The notes under the pieces were generated by a model, which was given only the letters and a program-made list of their open reading frames with translations, was not told where the DNA came from and ran no database searches. This document shows positions 7,926 to 16,383 of a DNA stretch of 64,000 nt, one piece after another. The DNA is taken from NCBI RefSeq assembly GCF_026015295.1, contig NZ_JAPDUW010000001.1, forward strand, positions 1,178,001 through 1,242,000. Direction: 5' to 3'. This stretch comes from Segatella copri (GTDB lineage Bacteria; Bacteroidota; Bacteroidia; Bacteroidales; Bacteroidaceae). The position numbers were made by a program, and so were the translations under genes. Numbering within the stretch: position 1 is the stretch's first letter; each line of letters begins with the position of its first letter.

Positions 7926-8720
7926 ATGAAACAGTTTAAAAAAGAATTTTTGACACAGCATTTATTGGTTTTGTGTGCAATGTCTATCATTGGTGCACTT
8001 GTTCGCAACGAAGCTATGCAATATGGTGTAGACACCTTTAGCTGCAACTTGACGTTCGTTATCTCAACCACCGTACTGATGGTTGTTTATCTCCATGCAT
8101 TAGATAGTATCGTACGATTGCTTGCCCCATGGTTTAAGCATATCTTTTGTAATACAGTAAACAATACAGAAAGAAAGCGTCTGTCTTCTATTGTCATCAA
8201 TGAAACAAATACATATGATGAGGGAGAAAAGCTAAATCTGGAAGATGTAACTTTCGTCTATGCAGACGAAGCCTCTTCTTGTATTACAAGCTATGAACAG
8301 TTGAGACAGGAAGCATTGGAAGACAAAGCCAAAAAGGAAAAGGTCTTGTTAAACTCAGCTATCGATTATACCAGAAGAACTTTTGCTGCCTACATGAAAG
8401 AGGAGCATTTGAACCAACTTTGTGACAACATCGCTATTTTCCAATGTTGTGCCTCTACACACATGAGACATCATTCATTGATTGTTGATAAGGCTATTCG
8501 TACTATAGACTTAATGCATTATGCTTGGAATATAGGAAACCTTTTCAAGAAGAAAGGCATTGATACAGCAACCTTTATAAAACAAGTTTTTGCTGATGCG
8601 CTGGTTGATGTGGAAATATCCACTATTATAAGGAAGTTAAGAATGGAAGGTACCTGCATCATAGAATTACTACCAAGCTTAGATGTTCAAGGCGGAATCA
8701 AGACACATTATTGTTACTGA
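7926..8720 (+). CDS. Mobile-element membrane protein of unknown function
   Basis: A 264-residue protein I do not recognise beyond its context. Two hydrophobic segments lie near the N-terminus (about 13-30 and 44-66). A soluble, mostly helical domain of about 190 residues follows, rich in charged residues, with the phrases LLNSAIDYTRRTFAAYMKEE and HHSLIVDKAIRTIDLMHYAW. Genes of this type precede the HTH and DUF3987 genes in many Bacteroides integrated elements. The promoter has an operator-like palindrome upstream. Confidence 0.7.
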   Translation: MKQFKKEFLTQHLLVLCAMSIIGALVRNEAMQYGVDTFSCNLTFVISTTVLMVVYLHALDSIVRLLAPWFKHIFCNTVNNTERKRLSSIVINETNTYDEGEKLNLEDVTFVYADEASSCITSYEQLRQEALEDKAKKEKVLLNSAIDYTRRTFAAYMKEEHLNQLCDNIAIFQCCASTHMRHHSLIVDKAIRTIDLMHYAWNIGNLFKKKGIDTATFIKQVFADALVDVEISTIIRKLRMEGTCIIELLPSLDVQGGIKTHYCY

Positions 8721-8818
8721 TAAGCATTGAGCGGTTTTTCAGAGGTTATATCTCAGTGATATTTATCTCCATTACATAACTCATTTACTTTGTACCCGAA
8801 TAATAAAAATGAACAGAT

Positions 8819-9187
8819 ATGATAAATGAAAGTATCACCTTTGATAAGTTACCACAAGCGGTATCTTATTTAACAGAACAAGTTATCGAGTTGAAGCAAA
8901 TGGTATCAGCACTTCAACCTATATCATCAGCAAATAACCATATATTGGTTGAGATTGATGAGGCTGCTATTATTATTATGAAGTCGAAGCCAACCATTTA
9001 TCGATTGGTTAACCAAGGCATTCTGCCATCCTATAAAAAAGGTAAGAAGCTATATTTCTATAAGGATGAGCTGCTTGCATGGATTGAGAATGGTCGAAAA
9101 GCTACCAAGGAGCAGAACCATTCTGAAATGCTAAAAGCCATGCAAGGAGGAATGAAGCGCAAACCCAAGTCAATGTATAATTTTTAA
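8819..9187 (+). CDS. Excisionase-like HTH protein 3
   Basis: A 122-residue protein: an N-terminal helix of about 40 residues, then a MerR/excisionase HTH (VEIDEAAIIIMKSKPTIYRL, followed by VNQGILPSYKKGKKLYFYKD) and a basic tail (KRKPKSMYNF). It lies 12 bp upstream of the DUF3987 gene and is probably in the same operon. In related elements this gene sits next to replication-type genes and is thought to regulate excision. It is a distinct subfamily from the pair at 3520-4222. Confidence 0.8.
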   Translation: MINESITFDKLPQAVSYLTEQVIELKQMVSALQPISSANNHILVEIDEAAIIIMKSKPTIYRLVNQGILPSYKKGKKLYFYKDELLAWIENGRKATKEQNHSEMLKAMQGGMKRKPKSMYNF

Positions 9188-9198
9188 CTCTATGCCAA

Positions 9199-10593
9199 AT
9201 GACAGCTTTAAATAACAATAAGGAAACTTCCATCAATCCAATGATTATCATGGATAAGGCTATTGATATGAGTACTCGCCTATCAGGAAGCCAGTTTCCC
9301 GTAAGCATCTTTCCTGCCAAGATTCAGAGAATCATCAAGGAGGTACACGAATGCCACAGTTTTCCTACCGACTATATATCAGCAGCCATACTCACTGCAT
9401 TGGCTGTTGGTATCGGCAACACGCACTTGGCACAGATGAAACAAGGTTGGCTTGAAAGTCCTATCTTATACATGGCTCTTATCGGAAGACCAGGAGCCAA
9501 CAAGAGCCACCCACTTAGCTTCGCTATGAAGCCATTCCTCGATTACGACTATGAGCAAAACAAGTTGTTCGAGGAGCAATACAGTAAGTTTGAGGAAAAA
9601 ATGTGCATGTCTCGCAAGGAACGCATTGAAAATGGAGAGGATGGATTTCCGCAAGAACCTGTACGCAAACGTTTCTTGGTCTCTGATGTCACACCAGAAG
9701 GCTTGAGCTATATTCATGCGCAGAACAAGAGGGGTTTGTGCCTATGGACAGACGAGCTATCTGCATGGTTCAAGAACTTCAACCGCTATAACAATGGTTC
9801 AGAGGAACAGTTCTGGCTATCAGTCTTTAGCGCCAAGACAACCATATCAGACAGAAGAAGTTCCAAGAGTTCCATTTTCATTAAACGCCCCTATATCTCA
9901 GTAATCGGAACCATCCAAAAGAAAATACTTAGTGAGTTGGCGAAAGGCGAACGCTCCAGCAACGGCTTCATCGATCGCATTTTGTTCGTCATGCCTAACC
10001 TTCAGCAGAAAGCGAGATGGAGTGACCGAGAGTTGCCCGATAATATAGAGCGAGATTGGCAAGCCATCATTCAACACCTTATTGATATGGAGTGCCCAAT
10101 AAATGAGCAACAGGAAATCGAGCCTCATGTCTTATCATTCACTGAAGAAGCTAAGGCAAGGCTCTATGAATGGCAGCATCACTTCTCCGAGCAATGTGAC
10201 AATGAAACAAATGATACCATTGTCAGCATCTATTGCAAGTTGGAGATATACATCATCCGTTTCTGTCTGATTATTCAATTGGCACGATGGACGTGTGGAG
10301 AATGTGATAAGGAAGCCATCGACCTGCTGAGTGTAGAGCGAGCCATCCGATTGACAGATTATTTCAAGAACTCTGCCATATCAGTACAAAATATCCTCAA
10401 CGAGAATATGCTCACCGCTCAACAACAAGCAATCGTCAACCATCTTCCTGCAACATTCACCACGGCCCAGGCTCATGATGTCGCCAAAGAGAACGACATG
10501 AAGTCAAGGACATTGGAAAGATTTCTGAATGATAACATCGGAGTCCTATTTCGCAAAGAGAAGCATGGGGAATATTCAAAGATTAACTCGTGA
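9199..10593 (+). CDS. DUF3987 protein (primase/helicase-like)
   Basis: A 464-residue protein of the DUF3987 family found in Bacteroidales mobile elements and related to P-loop primase-helicases. A Walker A-like motif (ALIGRPGANKSH) lies at about 94-105. A Walker B-like acidic pair is in RGLCLWTDELSAW, and a winged-helix-like end in MKSRTLERFLNDNIGVL. It probably supports replication of the excised circle or transferred strand. It is followed by a 20-bp perfect inverted repeat and then the Toprim gene in the same direction, a common two-gene replication module. Confidence 0.85.
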   Translation: MTALNNNKETSINPMIIMDKAIDMSTRLSGSQFPVSIFPAKIQRIIKEVHECHSFPTDYISAAILTALAVGIGNTHLAQMKQGWLESPILYMALIGRPGANKSHPLSFAMKPFLDYDYEQNKLFEEQYSKFEEKMCMSRKERIENGEDGFPQEPVRKRFLVSDVTPEGLSYIHAQNKRGLCLWTDELSAWFKNFNRYNNGSEEQFWLSVFSAKTTISDRRSSKSSIFIKRPYISVIGTIQKKILSELAKGERSSNGFIDRILFVMPNLQQKARWSDRELPDNIERDWQAIIQHLIDMECPINEQQEIEPHVLSFTEEAKARLYEWQHHFSEQCDNETNDTIVSIYCKLEIYIIRFCLIIQLARWTCGECDKEAIDLLSVERAIRLTDYFKNSAISVQNILNENMLTAQQQAIVNHLPATFTTAQAHDVAKENDMKSRTLERFLNDNIGVLFRKEKHGEYSKINS

Positions 10594-10600
10594 CGGTATT

Positions 10601-10651
10601 GTCGGTTTTGTCGCTTTTGGCGGTTTTAATACCAAAAGCGACAAAACCGAC
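10601..10651. repeat. Perfect 20-bp inverted repeat built from 9-mers
   Basis: Arms 10601-10620 and 10632-10651 are exact complements with an 11-nt loop. The left side reads as three tandem 9-mers: gtcggtttt, gtcgctttt, ggcggtttt. It lies between the DUF3987 and Toprim genes. It is too long and iterated for a simple terminator; a replication or strand-initiation site is possible. Confidence 0.6.
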
Positions 10652-10678
10652 AGAACCGCCACATAAAAAAGAAATGAA

Positions 10679-11749
10679 ATGAGTACACATAGATTCATAT
10701 TAGAGCCATACAAAGGCATCGCTACCCGACATACATGTCCAGAATGTCATAAGAAACGTAGCTTCGCCCGATATATTGACACTGAAGGGAAGATTGAGTT
10801 TCCTCCTTACGTGGGGCGCTGCAACCATGAGCAAAGTTGTGGTTATCACTTCACTCCCAAGGATTTTTTTGAGAAGAATCCTGAGAAGAATGAGACATTC
10901 ACAAAGGATGATACTATTTCATATAAGAAGAGAGAAATGCCGAAGCCATTACCCACTTCTTATATAGACGAGAACATCATGCGAAGTTCTCAGAAATGTT
11001 ATGAGGCAAACAACCTTTTCTTGTTTCTATCTTCTCAATTCGGTGAAACAGCTACTCTTTCTTTGATGGAGAAATATCATGTCGGAACTTCCAAACACTG
11101 GACTGGTGCCACGGTATTTTGGCAAGTTGACAATCAAGGCAAGGTGAGAACAGGTAAGGTAATGCTCTATAATCCTGAGACAGGTAAGCGAGTAAAAGAA
11201 CCATACAGCCATGTTTCATGGGTACACTCGCTTATCCCCCACAAGGATTTCAATCTCTGTCAATGCTTCTTTGGTGAGCATCTTATCAATGTAGCCAAGA
11301 CCAAGCCTATAGCATTGGTTGAAAGTGAGAAGACAGCCTTGATAGCCTCCTACTATCTTCCTCAATTCTTATGGATAGCAAGTGGTGGTAAGAATGGTTG
11401 CTTTAACACGAAGTCGTTATCTGTTCTGAAAAACAGAGATGTGGTCTTATTCCCTGATTTGGGAGCGACAACAGTTTGGCAAGATAAGCTGCCAATGATG
11501 CAAGCTCTCGGCATCCGTGCAACGCTTTTCGACTTTTTAGAGCATCAAGCCTGTGAAGAAGATAAAGCTAAAGGCTTGGACATTGCTGATTATTTGCTCA
11601 AAATCAAGCCTGCAGAAGCAAAACTTCAAGCCCTCATCAAACAGAATCCTGCCATTCGGAAGTTGATAGATGTCTTCAAACTCGAAATTGTTGACGAGCC
11701 TCAACCACGTTTCCGCACTCCTAAAAGTCAACGTGGTTTCAGACTCTGA
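10679..11749 (+). CDS. Zinc-finger/Toprim protein (DUF6371-type, primase-like)
   Basis: A 356-residue protein. The N-terminal zinc finger has cysteines in HTCPECHKKRSF and in RCNHEQSCGYH, as in CHC2-type primase fingers. A Toprim-like domain follows: glutamate in ALVESEKTALIASY at about 220, acidic residue in VVLFPDLGA at about 260. Toprim proteins bind metal and handle phosphodiester chemistry in primases and topoisomerases. With DUF3987 it likely forms the element's replication module. It is the last gene of the rightward operon; no mob genes follow, so the element seems truncated. Confidence 0.8.
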   Translation: MSTHRFILEPYKGIATRHTCPECHKKRSFARYIDTEGKIEFPPYVGRCNHEQSCGYHFTPKDFFEKNPEKNETFTKDDTISYKKREMPKPLPTSYIDENIMRSSQKCYEANNLFLFLSSQFGETATLSLMEKYHVGTSKHWTGATVFWQVDNQGKVRTGKVMLYNPETGKRVKEPYSHVSWVHSLIPHKDFNLCQCFFGEHLINVAKTKPIALVESEKTALIASYYLPQFLWIASGGKNGCFNTKSLSVLKNRDVVLFPDLGATTVWQDKLPMMQALGIRATLFDFLEHQACEEDKAKGLDIADYLLKIKPAEAKLQALIKQNPAIRKLIDVFKLEIVDEPQPRFRTPKSQRGFRL

Positions 11750-11765
11750 GATGATTTGAAAAATC

Positions 11766-11854
11766 GAGGTATCTGACGATAGCAAGTTATGTTTTGAGTT
11801 ACTCAAAACCTTTCGAGTTACTCTCGAAAGCACTTGCCTATCGGTAGATACCTC
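11766..11854. repeat. Three-stem cloverleaf-like structure
   Basis: An outer imperfect stem (11766-11787 with 11832-11854, gaggtatct...agatacctc) encloses two tight hairpins: gttttgag/ctcaaaac at 11791-11809 and ctttcgag/ctcgaaag at 11810-11830. It lies immediately after the Toprim gene. The shape recalls single-strand origins and transfer origins more than a terminator. Confidence 0.6.
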
Positions 11855-11913
11855 TCCAAAGTCGAGTATCTGAATCAACCTATCGGTAAGCAGAGAATTG
11901 CATATATGATGAC

Positions 11914-11950
11914 TTACTGTCGTATAGATTCATTGATTTACTGTCGTATA
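11914..11950 (+). repeat. Direct repeats with 24-bp spacing
   Basis: Two nearly identical copies of ttactgtcgtata at 11914-11926 and 11938-11950. They are in AT-rich DNA beside the three-stem structure and could be iterons or protein-binding sites. The rest of 11750-12043 holds no gene. Confidence 0.45.
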
Positions 11951-12043
11951 TATATGCATGTCATATGATAAAACGTTTTACATGGAATGAGTAGAAAAAG
12001 CCAATTTTTTCTTTCTACTATATATGTCATCGATTAATGATTC

Positions 12044-13075
12044 CTATTCTTGCGACAACTCCCAAGGCATACACCTACTATATGAAGATAAAGGCATTTG
12101 CTTGCCATCATACTCTTGTACGATTTGTTTGCGAAATAAAAGTCCAGAGTCATGTTCTTCCCACTTTATGCCCGTCACATAAGCCTTACCTTCTATCATT
12201 TTGATACCTATTGTATAATAAATCTTGTACCCATTACCATCACCATATGAAAGAATGAAGTCACTGCGTTCTACAAAATCCGTAGTTTTGTCTTTCCATG
12301 GTTTAACCAGCATTTCATATGGTAACCACCCTCCAGTAGGCTCTCCATTGCCTATCACATTATCATAAACCTCCTGTTTATTTTTATACTCAACAAGCAA
12401 GAGACGATCAGAGCAAATCGGAGGTATAGGAGCATCTTTCCAACTATCAAAATTAGGAGACAAAATTGCCACCCTAAAATCTTTAGCGAGCTTTAAGCTA
12501 TCAACTACATCATAATTGGTTGAGATAGCAACTCCATGCCATTTATTAAATTCATCAATACATTGAGGACAATCCTTTATCCATAATGTGTCATTACAAA
12601 ATACCATGGGAAGTTTGCGTTTGCCAATGGCAGAGATTTTCATTTTTCCACCCTGTTTGGTAAGTGTATATGGTCTTTGAATATGTAGGGAATCTGTTTG
12701 CAGATGCACTATATAAACATTCTTGTCATATTTCATCTTTTCCACATACAAAGAACCAAATACACTATCATTAAGGGTATCTATATCGCACCCATATATA
12801 TCAAAATTCATCCTATTAACGTCAGCAACAATATCATCACAGCAGAAGTTTTTGAGGAATGATACAAAATCGTCTTGCAAAGCTTGACAGTAGGCTTTGC
12901 CTTTAGAATCATCGACATTAACTCTTTGAGCATAATAGTCATTACAGCCAACATAAAACTTCCTGAAAAATTCCGCTATGCTGTCATTCTCAGAGGTTTC
13001 TGTGCATTGGACTTTTTGATTGCAACCACAAAGGTGCAAAATGACCACCAATAATAAAATTATCTTTTTTACCAT
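12044..13075 (-). CDS. Lipoprotein of unknown function (DUF3828-like N-terminal part)
   Basis: A 343-residue lipoprotein. The chosen start at 13075 gives a clean signal peptide (MVKKIILLLVVILHLCGC) with the lipobox cysteine at residue 18. An upstream start at 13207 would overlap the neighbouring ORF6N gene and add a non-signal extension. Residues about 30-140 (FFRKFYVGCNDYYAQ and later VYIVHLQTDSLHIQRPYTL) resemble small lipoprotein domains of the DUF3828 type. The C-terminal half is unrecognised. It is probably anchored in the outer membrane. Function unknown. Confidence 0.75.
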   Translation of the reverse strand: MVKKIILLLVVILHLCGCNQKVQCTETSENDSIAEFFRKFYVGCNDYYAQRVNVDDSKGKAYCQALQDDFVSFLKNFCCDDIVADVNRMNFDIYGCDIDTLNDSVFGSLYVEKMKYDKNVYIVHLQTDSLHIQRPYTLTKQGGKMKISAIGKRKLPMVFCNDTLWIKDCPQCIDEFNKWHGVAISTNYDVVDSLKLAKDFRVAILSPNFDSWKDAPIPPICSDRLLLVEYKNKQEVYDNVIGNGEPTGGWLPYEMLVKPWKDKTTDFVERSDFILSYGDGNGYKIYYTIGIKMIEGKAYVTGIKWEEHDSGLLFRKQIVQEYDGKQMPLSSYSRCMPWELSQE

Positions 13076-13136
13076 ATTTTCCACCAAATAATGATTATAC
13101 ACAAATAAATTTCGTGCCATTAAAAGGCACATAAAG

Positions 13137-13637
13137 TCAAAAATAGATATGTTGCATTTCCAATTGATGGTATTCCAAGAGGAAGAGACGCTGAAACACT
13201 TCGGCATTGTTCTGTAGAAAGTGACGCATTGAAGTGAAAGCTCGCATTATTCGAATATTCACCTCAATCGCAGTGTCAGAACGTAAAACACTACTAAGCA
13301 TAGCGACTCCGTTTTCAGTAAATACGTAAGGCATGTATTTCAAATGTTGTCCGCGTCCTTCGTTTAAGGTCGCAATTTGCGACCTTAAACATTCGTCCTT
13401 GGTCAATTGAAACATGAAATCTTCAGGAAATCGTTTAATATTACGTTTTACTTGCTCATTAAGACGCTTTGTTTCAACGCCATAAAGTGTGGCAAGGTCA
13501 CGGTCAAGCATAACTTGTTGTCCTCTAATGATTTTTATTAGAGGCTCTATATTGTCAACACCAACCAACTGGTCACTTTTTGTGGTCAGTTCGCTGCTCT
13601 CCTTTTTTTCTATTTTATCTGTCATATTTATATTCAT
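13137..13637 (-). CDS. ORF6N-domain protein, C-terminally shortened
   Basis: A 166-residue protein with the ORF6N DNA-binding domain typical of phage and mobile-element regulators: IIRGQQVMLDRDLATLYGVE, then RFPEDFMFQLTKDE and YVFTENGVAMLSSVLRS. The family is usually longer, with a coiled-coil tail; here it ends soon after EVFQRLFLLEYHQLE. The start at 13637 is chosen because the promoter -7 box lies at 13690-13697, so more upstream starts would fall at or before the transcription start. Its promoter and first codons occur three times in this window. Confidence 0.75.
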   Translation of the reverse strand: MNINMTDKIEKKESSELTTKSDQLVGVDNIEPLIKIIRGQQVMLDRDLATLYGVETKRLNEQVKRNIKRFPEDFMFQLTKDECLRSQIATLNEGRGQHLKYMPYVFTENGVAMLSSVLRSDTAIEVNIRIMRAFTSMRHFLQNNAEVFQRLFLLEYHQLEMQHIYF

Positions 13638-13647
13638 TTTTCCAATA

Positions 13648-13697
13648 TCACAAATTGTGACTTTGAACATTACCATATTTAACAGCATTCAAAGGTA
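13648..13697 (-). promoter_or_regulatory. Promoter and dyad of the ORF6N gene, cassette copy 1
   Basis: Minus-strand TACCTTTG at 13690-13697, followed in the leader by the dyad tcacaaattgtga (13648-13660). The same box and dyad recur at 16384-16445 and 18885-18934. The dyad lies between the transcription start and the first codons, a good place for an operator. Confidence 0.65.
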
Positions 13698-13800
13698 GTG
13701 CTTTTAGCCTTTAAGCTACTATTGCACAAACCCTTTCTTTGAAAAGAACGTAAAATCAATAGTATTATTGCGGTGATTGTAGTTTTATTCACATAAAGCT

Positions 13801-14217
13801 CTAAAGCAGCCAAAGGAGAACAAGAGCAAGGAAGCAGTGGAGACCAACAAGGACATCGAGCAGTTGTTGCTTTCCATCCAAAAGGCTTTCGATGCGCTTG
13901 TGGAAAAGAGAACAGACTTACCTATTCCTACCATTCGGGACGACACTCGTTCGCCAGCCTCATTACGCTGGAGGCAGGTGTGCTGATAAGCTTGAAGAAT
14001 ATACGGCAGTTTTGGGAAATAGAGCCAGCTTGAATTCCATAGCTGGGACATATTGCGGTATGTTACCACCTGATGTTGAAACAACACTCACGTTAAATGC
14101 TGATGGTACTTATTGATACAGACATTCAAAGAAAAGCAGAACGAGCAGGAAAGGTTAAAAGGTTCTTTCCAAGTACTTGACGGCAACATATTGATGCTTG
14201 TGTATCCCTTTGAGTAA
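13801..14217 (+). pseudogene. Integrase-NlpE chimeric remnant, copy 1
   Basis: 13801-13920 encodes NKSKEAVETNKDIEQLLLSI, then QKAFDALVEKRTD, matching integrase 2 residues about 59-90. After a large deletion and frame change, 13929-13990 encodes YHSGRHSFASLITLEAG, the integrase R-H box. From 14024 the frame runs into an NlpE-like lipoprotein domain (GTYCGMLPPDVETTLTLNAD), broken by a frameshift near 14114, then FQVLDGNILMLVYPFE. It lacks a signal peptide and a promoter of its own. Confidence 0.75.
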
Positions 14218-14263
14218 AGACAATATTTTACAAGGAGAAGGATGCTATTTTTGTAAATATCAT

Positions 14264-14659
14264 TTATTTTACCTCTTTAACGGATTTTACGGTTCCTCTT
14301 GGATTGGTCTTAAACTCAAGGGCATGGCTTTTTGCGTCTGGTATAGAATAATTACATATAATATATGTCGCATCGGGTTGTAGATGAAACTTCTCATTTT
14401 CAATAATACTGTTTCCATAAGTAATAACATAAGCGTCATTAATTCTATTTAGATTTATTGATGATAGACCTACATATCCATCTTTTAATGAAATCTGATA
14501 TGTAAATAACAAAGAATCATTTTCTAATGTTAAACTTCTTAAGGGCTGATTATCAGAGGATGAAATTAATGCACTTTCAACTCTAATAGAAATTATATTA
14601 TTTCCACAAGAGATACATAGAAAAATCATTAACAAAAGAAATAATTTATATTTTCCCAT
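14264..14659 (-). CDS. Small lipoprotein of unknown function
   Basis: A 131-residue protein with a signal peptide and lipobox (LLLMIFLCISCG, cysteine at about 18). The mature part is beta-rich, with the phrases LRSLTLENDSLLFTYQISLK and QPDATYIICNYSIPDAKSHA. I do not recognise a family. It sits inside the mosaic region, between an NlpE remnant and a DUF4248 gene, and is AT-rich compared with the core genes. It could be a surface or immunity-type lipoprotein; nothing decides this. Confidence 0.6.
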   Translation of the reverse strand: MGKYKLFLLLMIFLCISCGNNIISIRVESALISSSDNQPLRSLTLENDSLLFTYQISLKDGYVGLSSINLNRINDAYVITYGNSIIENEKFHLQPDATYIICNYSIPDAKSHALEFKTNPRGTVKSVKEVK

Positions 14660-14855
14660 ATTATTTTGCTTTTATGTTATAACTAAAGAACGAAGATTGA
14701 TAAAGTTTATTGCTTAGGATTACATCATTTTACAAATAAAAACACTATATGCTTGTGTCGGAAAGTTATATATTCATTTTATGATGGGGTTATGTTCACA
14801 AGTTTGAGATTTCATGTAAAAAAGTCCAATTTAGAGCGAGTTATAATATTAAACT

Positions 14856-14914
14856 CACCCTGAAAGGGATATGCATAGTGTGTTGTATGCATTCCCTTCC
14901 AGGGTGATTTTTTT
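14856..14914 (+). terminator. Long hairpin terminator
   Basis: Arms beginning caccctgaaaggg (14856) and ending with its near complement at 14906, then a run of T. It resembles the cgccctg...cagggcg terminators at 39298, 43627 and 53586. It also lies just beyond the end of the leftward DUF4248 gene. Confidence 0.7.
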
Positions 14915-15125
14915 ATGGTTCATCCAGAAATTCGATGATTTCTGCTACTTGTTGCCGGGTGTAGAAGTGGGAAAACTTGCCGACGTAGCCCGAACAGAGG
15001 CTCTGCTTGAGCTCGGGGCACCGGTTGATCCATCTCACCAGCCGGTTGAGCGCTACCCTGGGGGTAGCGGTGGGAAAGTAGAGCATGGCGAGCTCTGCCT
15101 TCCCGTAACTTCTGTCTTCTATCAT
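14913..15125 (-). CDS. DUF4248 family protein
   Basis: A 70-residue protein. The pattern RSYGKAELAMLYFP, then LNRLVRWINRC, then FYTRQQVAEIIEFLDEP matches the DUF4248 family, small proteins common in Bacteroidales that often occur near HU-like, VirE-like and amidase genes. The start at 15125 is chosen because it gives the usual family length; a longer frame to 15164 runs into the NlpE remnant on the other strand. Here it is displaced about 9 kb from the HU/smalltalk genes at 24.8 kb. Function unknown. Confidence 0.75.
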   Translation of the reverse strand: MIEDRSYGKAELAMLYFPTATPRVALNRLVRWINRCPELKQSLCSGYVGKFSHFYTRQQVAEIIEFLDEP

Positions 15126-15127
15126 AG

Positions 15128-15283
15128 CTTGACAACAATGTCCTGATGCTTGTGCGTCCTTCAAGCGGTGAGCATACTTTTTATAAGGTGAAGGATGCCA
15201 ACAGCATTGTCATGACAGACTCGGTTGGCAACGAGCCAGAGGGTGAGACTGCAAAGTTCTATGTGTTGAAGAAGAAATCGTAA
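15128..15283 (+). pseudogene. C-terminal fragment of an NlpE-like lipoprotein
   Basis: Open frame encoding LDNNVLMLVRPSSGEHTFYK, then VKDANSIVMTDSVGNEPE and a stop at 15281. It is closely similar to the end of the remnant at 16763-17075. Its upstream half is absent: the DUF4248 gene and the small lipoprotein gene separate it from a similar N-terminal piece at 14024-14217, which breaks off at the same motif (LD-N-LMLV). Confidence 0.75.
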
Positions 15284-15306
15284 GATACACACTACGTATA
15301 AAAATT

Positions 15307-15340
15307 CGTGGATAAGCAGATTCTTGTCCACGGATTTTTT
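15307..15340 (+). terminator. Rho-independent terminator
   Basis: Stem cgtggataag with cttgtccacg, a 6-nt loop and a T-run, 23 bp after the NlpE tail. It probably is the original terminator of that gene. A related hairpin is at 116-149. Confidence 0.75.
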
Positions 15341-15374
15341 ATTTATAGGCTGTGACAATTTGAATACAGCTATT

Positions 15375-15816
15375 CTATTTTATCAATTTATATTGAGATG
15401 AAATAGGTTTTTCATTTCCCATAAATTCTGGATATATTTGGCGATAATCAGTAATATCGAGTAATATATCTCCTTTTATTAGAAACCGTGGAGTATTGAT
15501 GTCACTGTTTTTATAGAATCATTTAAATTCTCTATGTTCAGCTTTCCTTTTTCAACAGTACAATCTAAAGAAGGAGTAAACATAAGAGTATCACCTTTTG
15601 TTTCCCATATACCAATGGTGATTATATGCATTACTGGTGAATAAATCTCAAATGTTTTACCGATTTTTTTTGTGTAATAAACATTGGACTAGACACGCCA
15701 TTATCTATACTTTCATATATGCTAAAGAAAGCATTACTTTGGTGCGTTGTTGAGCAACTACAGACGATAATAATCGTTATGATGATAAAAATCACCCTAA
15801 TATATATTTTTTTCAT
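15375..15816 (-). pseudogene. Frameshifted lipoprotein gene
   Basis: It starts as a lipoprotein (IIITIIIVCSCSTTHQS, lipobox cysteine near 21). An A8 tract at about 15663-15670 throws it out of frame; one extra A would continue into KIGKTFEIYSPVMHIITIGI and GIWETKGDTLMFTPSLDC. A second shift near 15510 is needed to reach NTPRFLIKGDILLDITDYRQ and the stop at 15375. The rebuilt product would be about 145 residues, similar in style to lipocalin-like lipoproteins. Either a true pseudogene or a phase-variable tract plus a mutation. Confidence 0.65.
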
Positions 15817-15898
15817 TATTTATTTGGATTATATTTCGATTTTCTATGTATTTTATGCGAATCAACTTCATGGATAGTTTTCTATCCATGAAGTTGTA

Positions 15899-16339
15899 TT
15901 AGTGAATATAGTTCATTTTTACAAAATATATCTTATATACATCAGATTTGTTTATTTGAGAATATTGTGGAGTGGCAGAATTTATATATATAATCGTATC
16001 CCCATCGTCAAATTTCCCAAATTGATCTATAATGTCATTATGATAGACAATTTCATTCCATTCATTCATTCCTCCAACCTTCCATGTTCCTACAGTATCA
16101 GCCATAAAAGGTACAGAAATATTCAGTGAAAAAGTTTTATCGGCATTAAATGTTAATATTAAGCCTTTATACTTTTCAACTTTCTTTTTGTATATCCCCA
16201 AATTCGTGCGATGTATATCTAATTTATATTTCCCTACAATACATCTCTCCCTACCCTTTTTATAATAATAATCAGATATGCACCAATACAGTGCATATCC
16301 AACTATTAAAGATATAAATATAATTACAAACCTCTTCAT
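15899..16339 (-). CDS. Small membrane-anchored protein, lipocalin-like
   Basis: A 146-residue protein with an N-terminal hydrophobic anchor (MKRFVIIFISLIVGYALYWC) and a beta-rich domain: GKYKLDIHRTNLGI, LILTFNADKTFSLNISV, MADTVGTWKVGG. This resembles small lipocalin-like or NlpE-like domains. A longer frame from 16387 would add MNINMTDNKESK, which is the N-terminus of the ORF6N protein carried over with the duplicated promoter cassette. Translation might therefore start at 16375 or 16363 as a chimera. Function unknown. Confidence 0.6.
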   Translation of the reverse strand: MKRFVIIFISLIVGYALYWCISDYYYKKGRERCIVGKYKLDIHRTNLGIYKKKVEKYKGLILTFNADKTFSLNISVPFMADTVGTWKVGGMNEWNEIVYHNDIIDQFGKFDDGDTIIYINSATPQYSQINKSDVYKIYFVKMNYIH

Positions 16340-16383
16340 TTTGGATTCTTTATTATCTGTCATATTTATATTCATTTTCAAAA

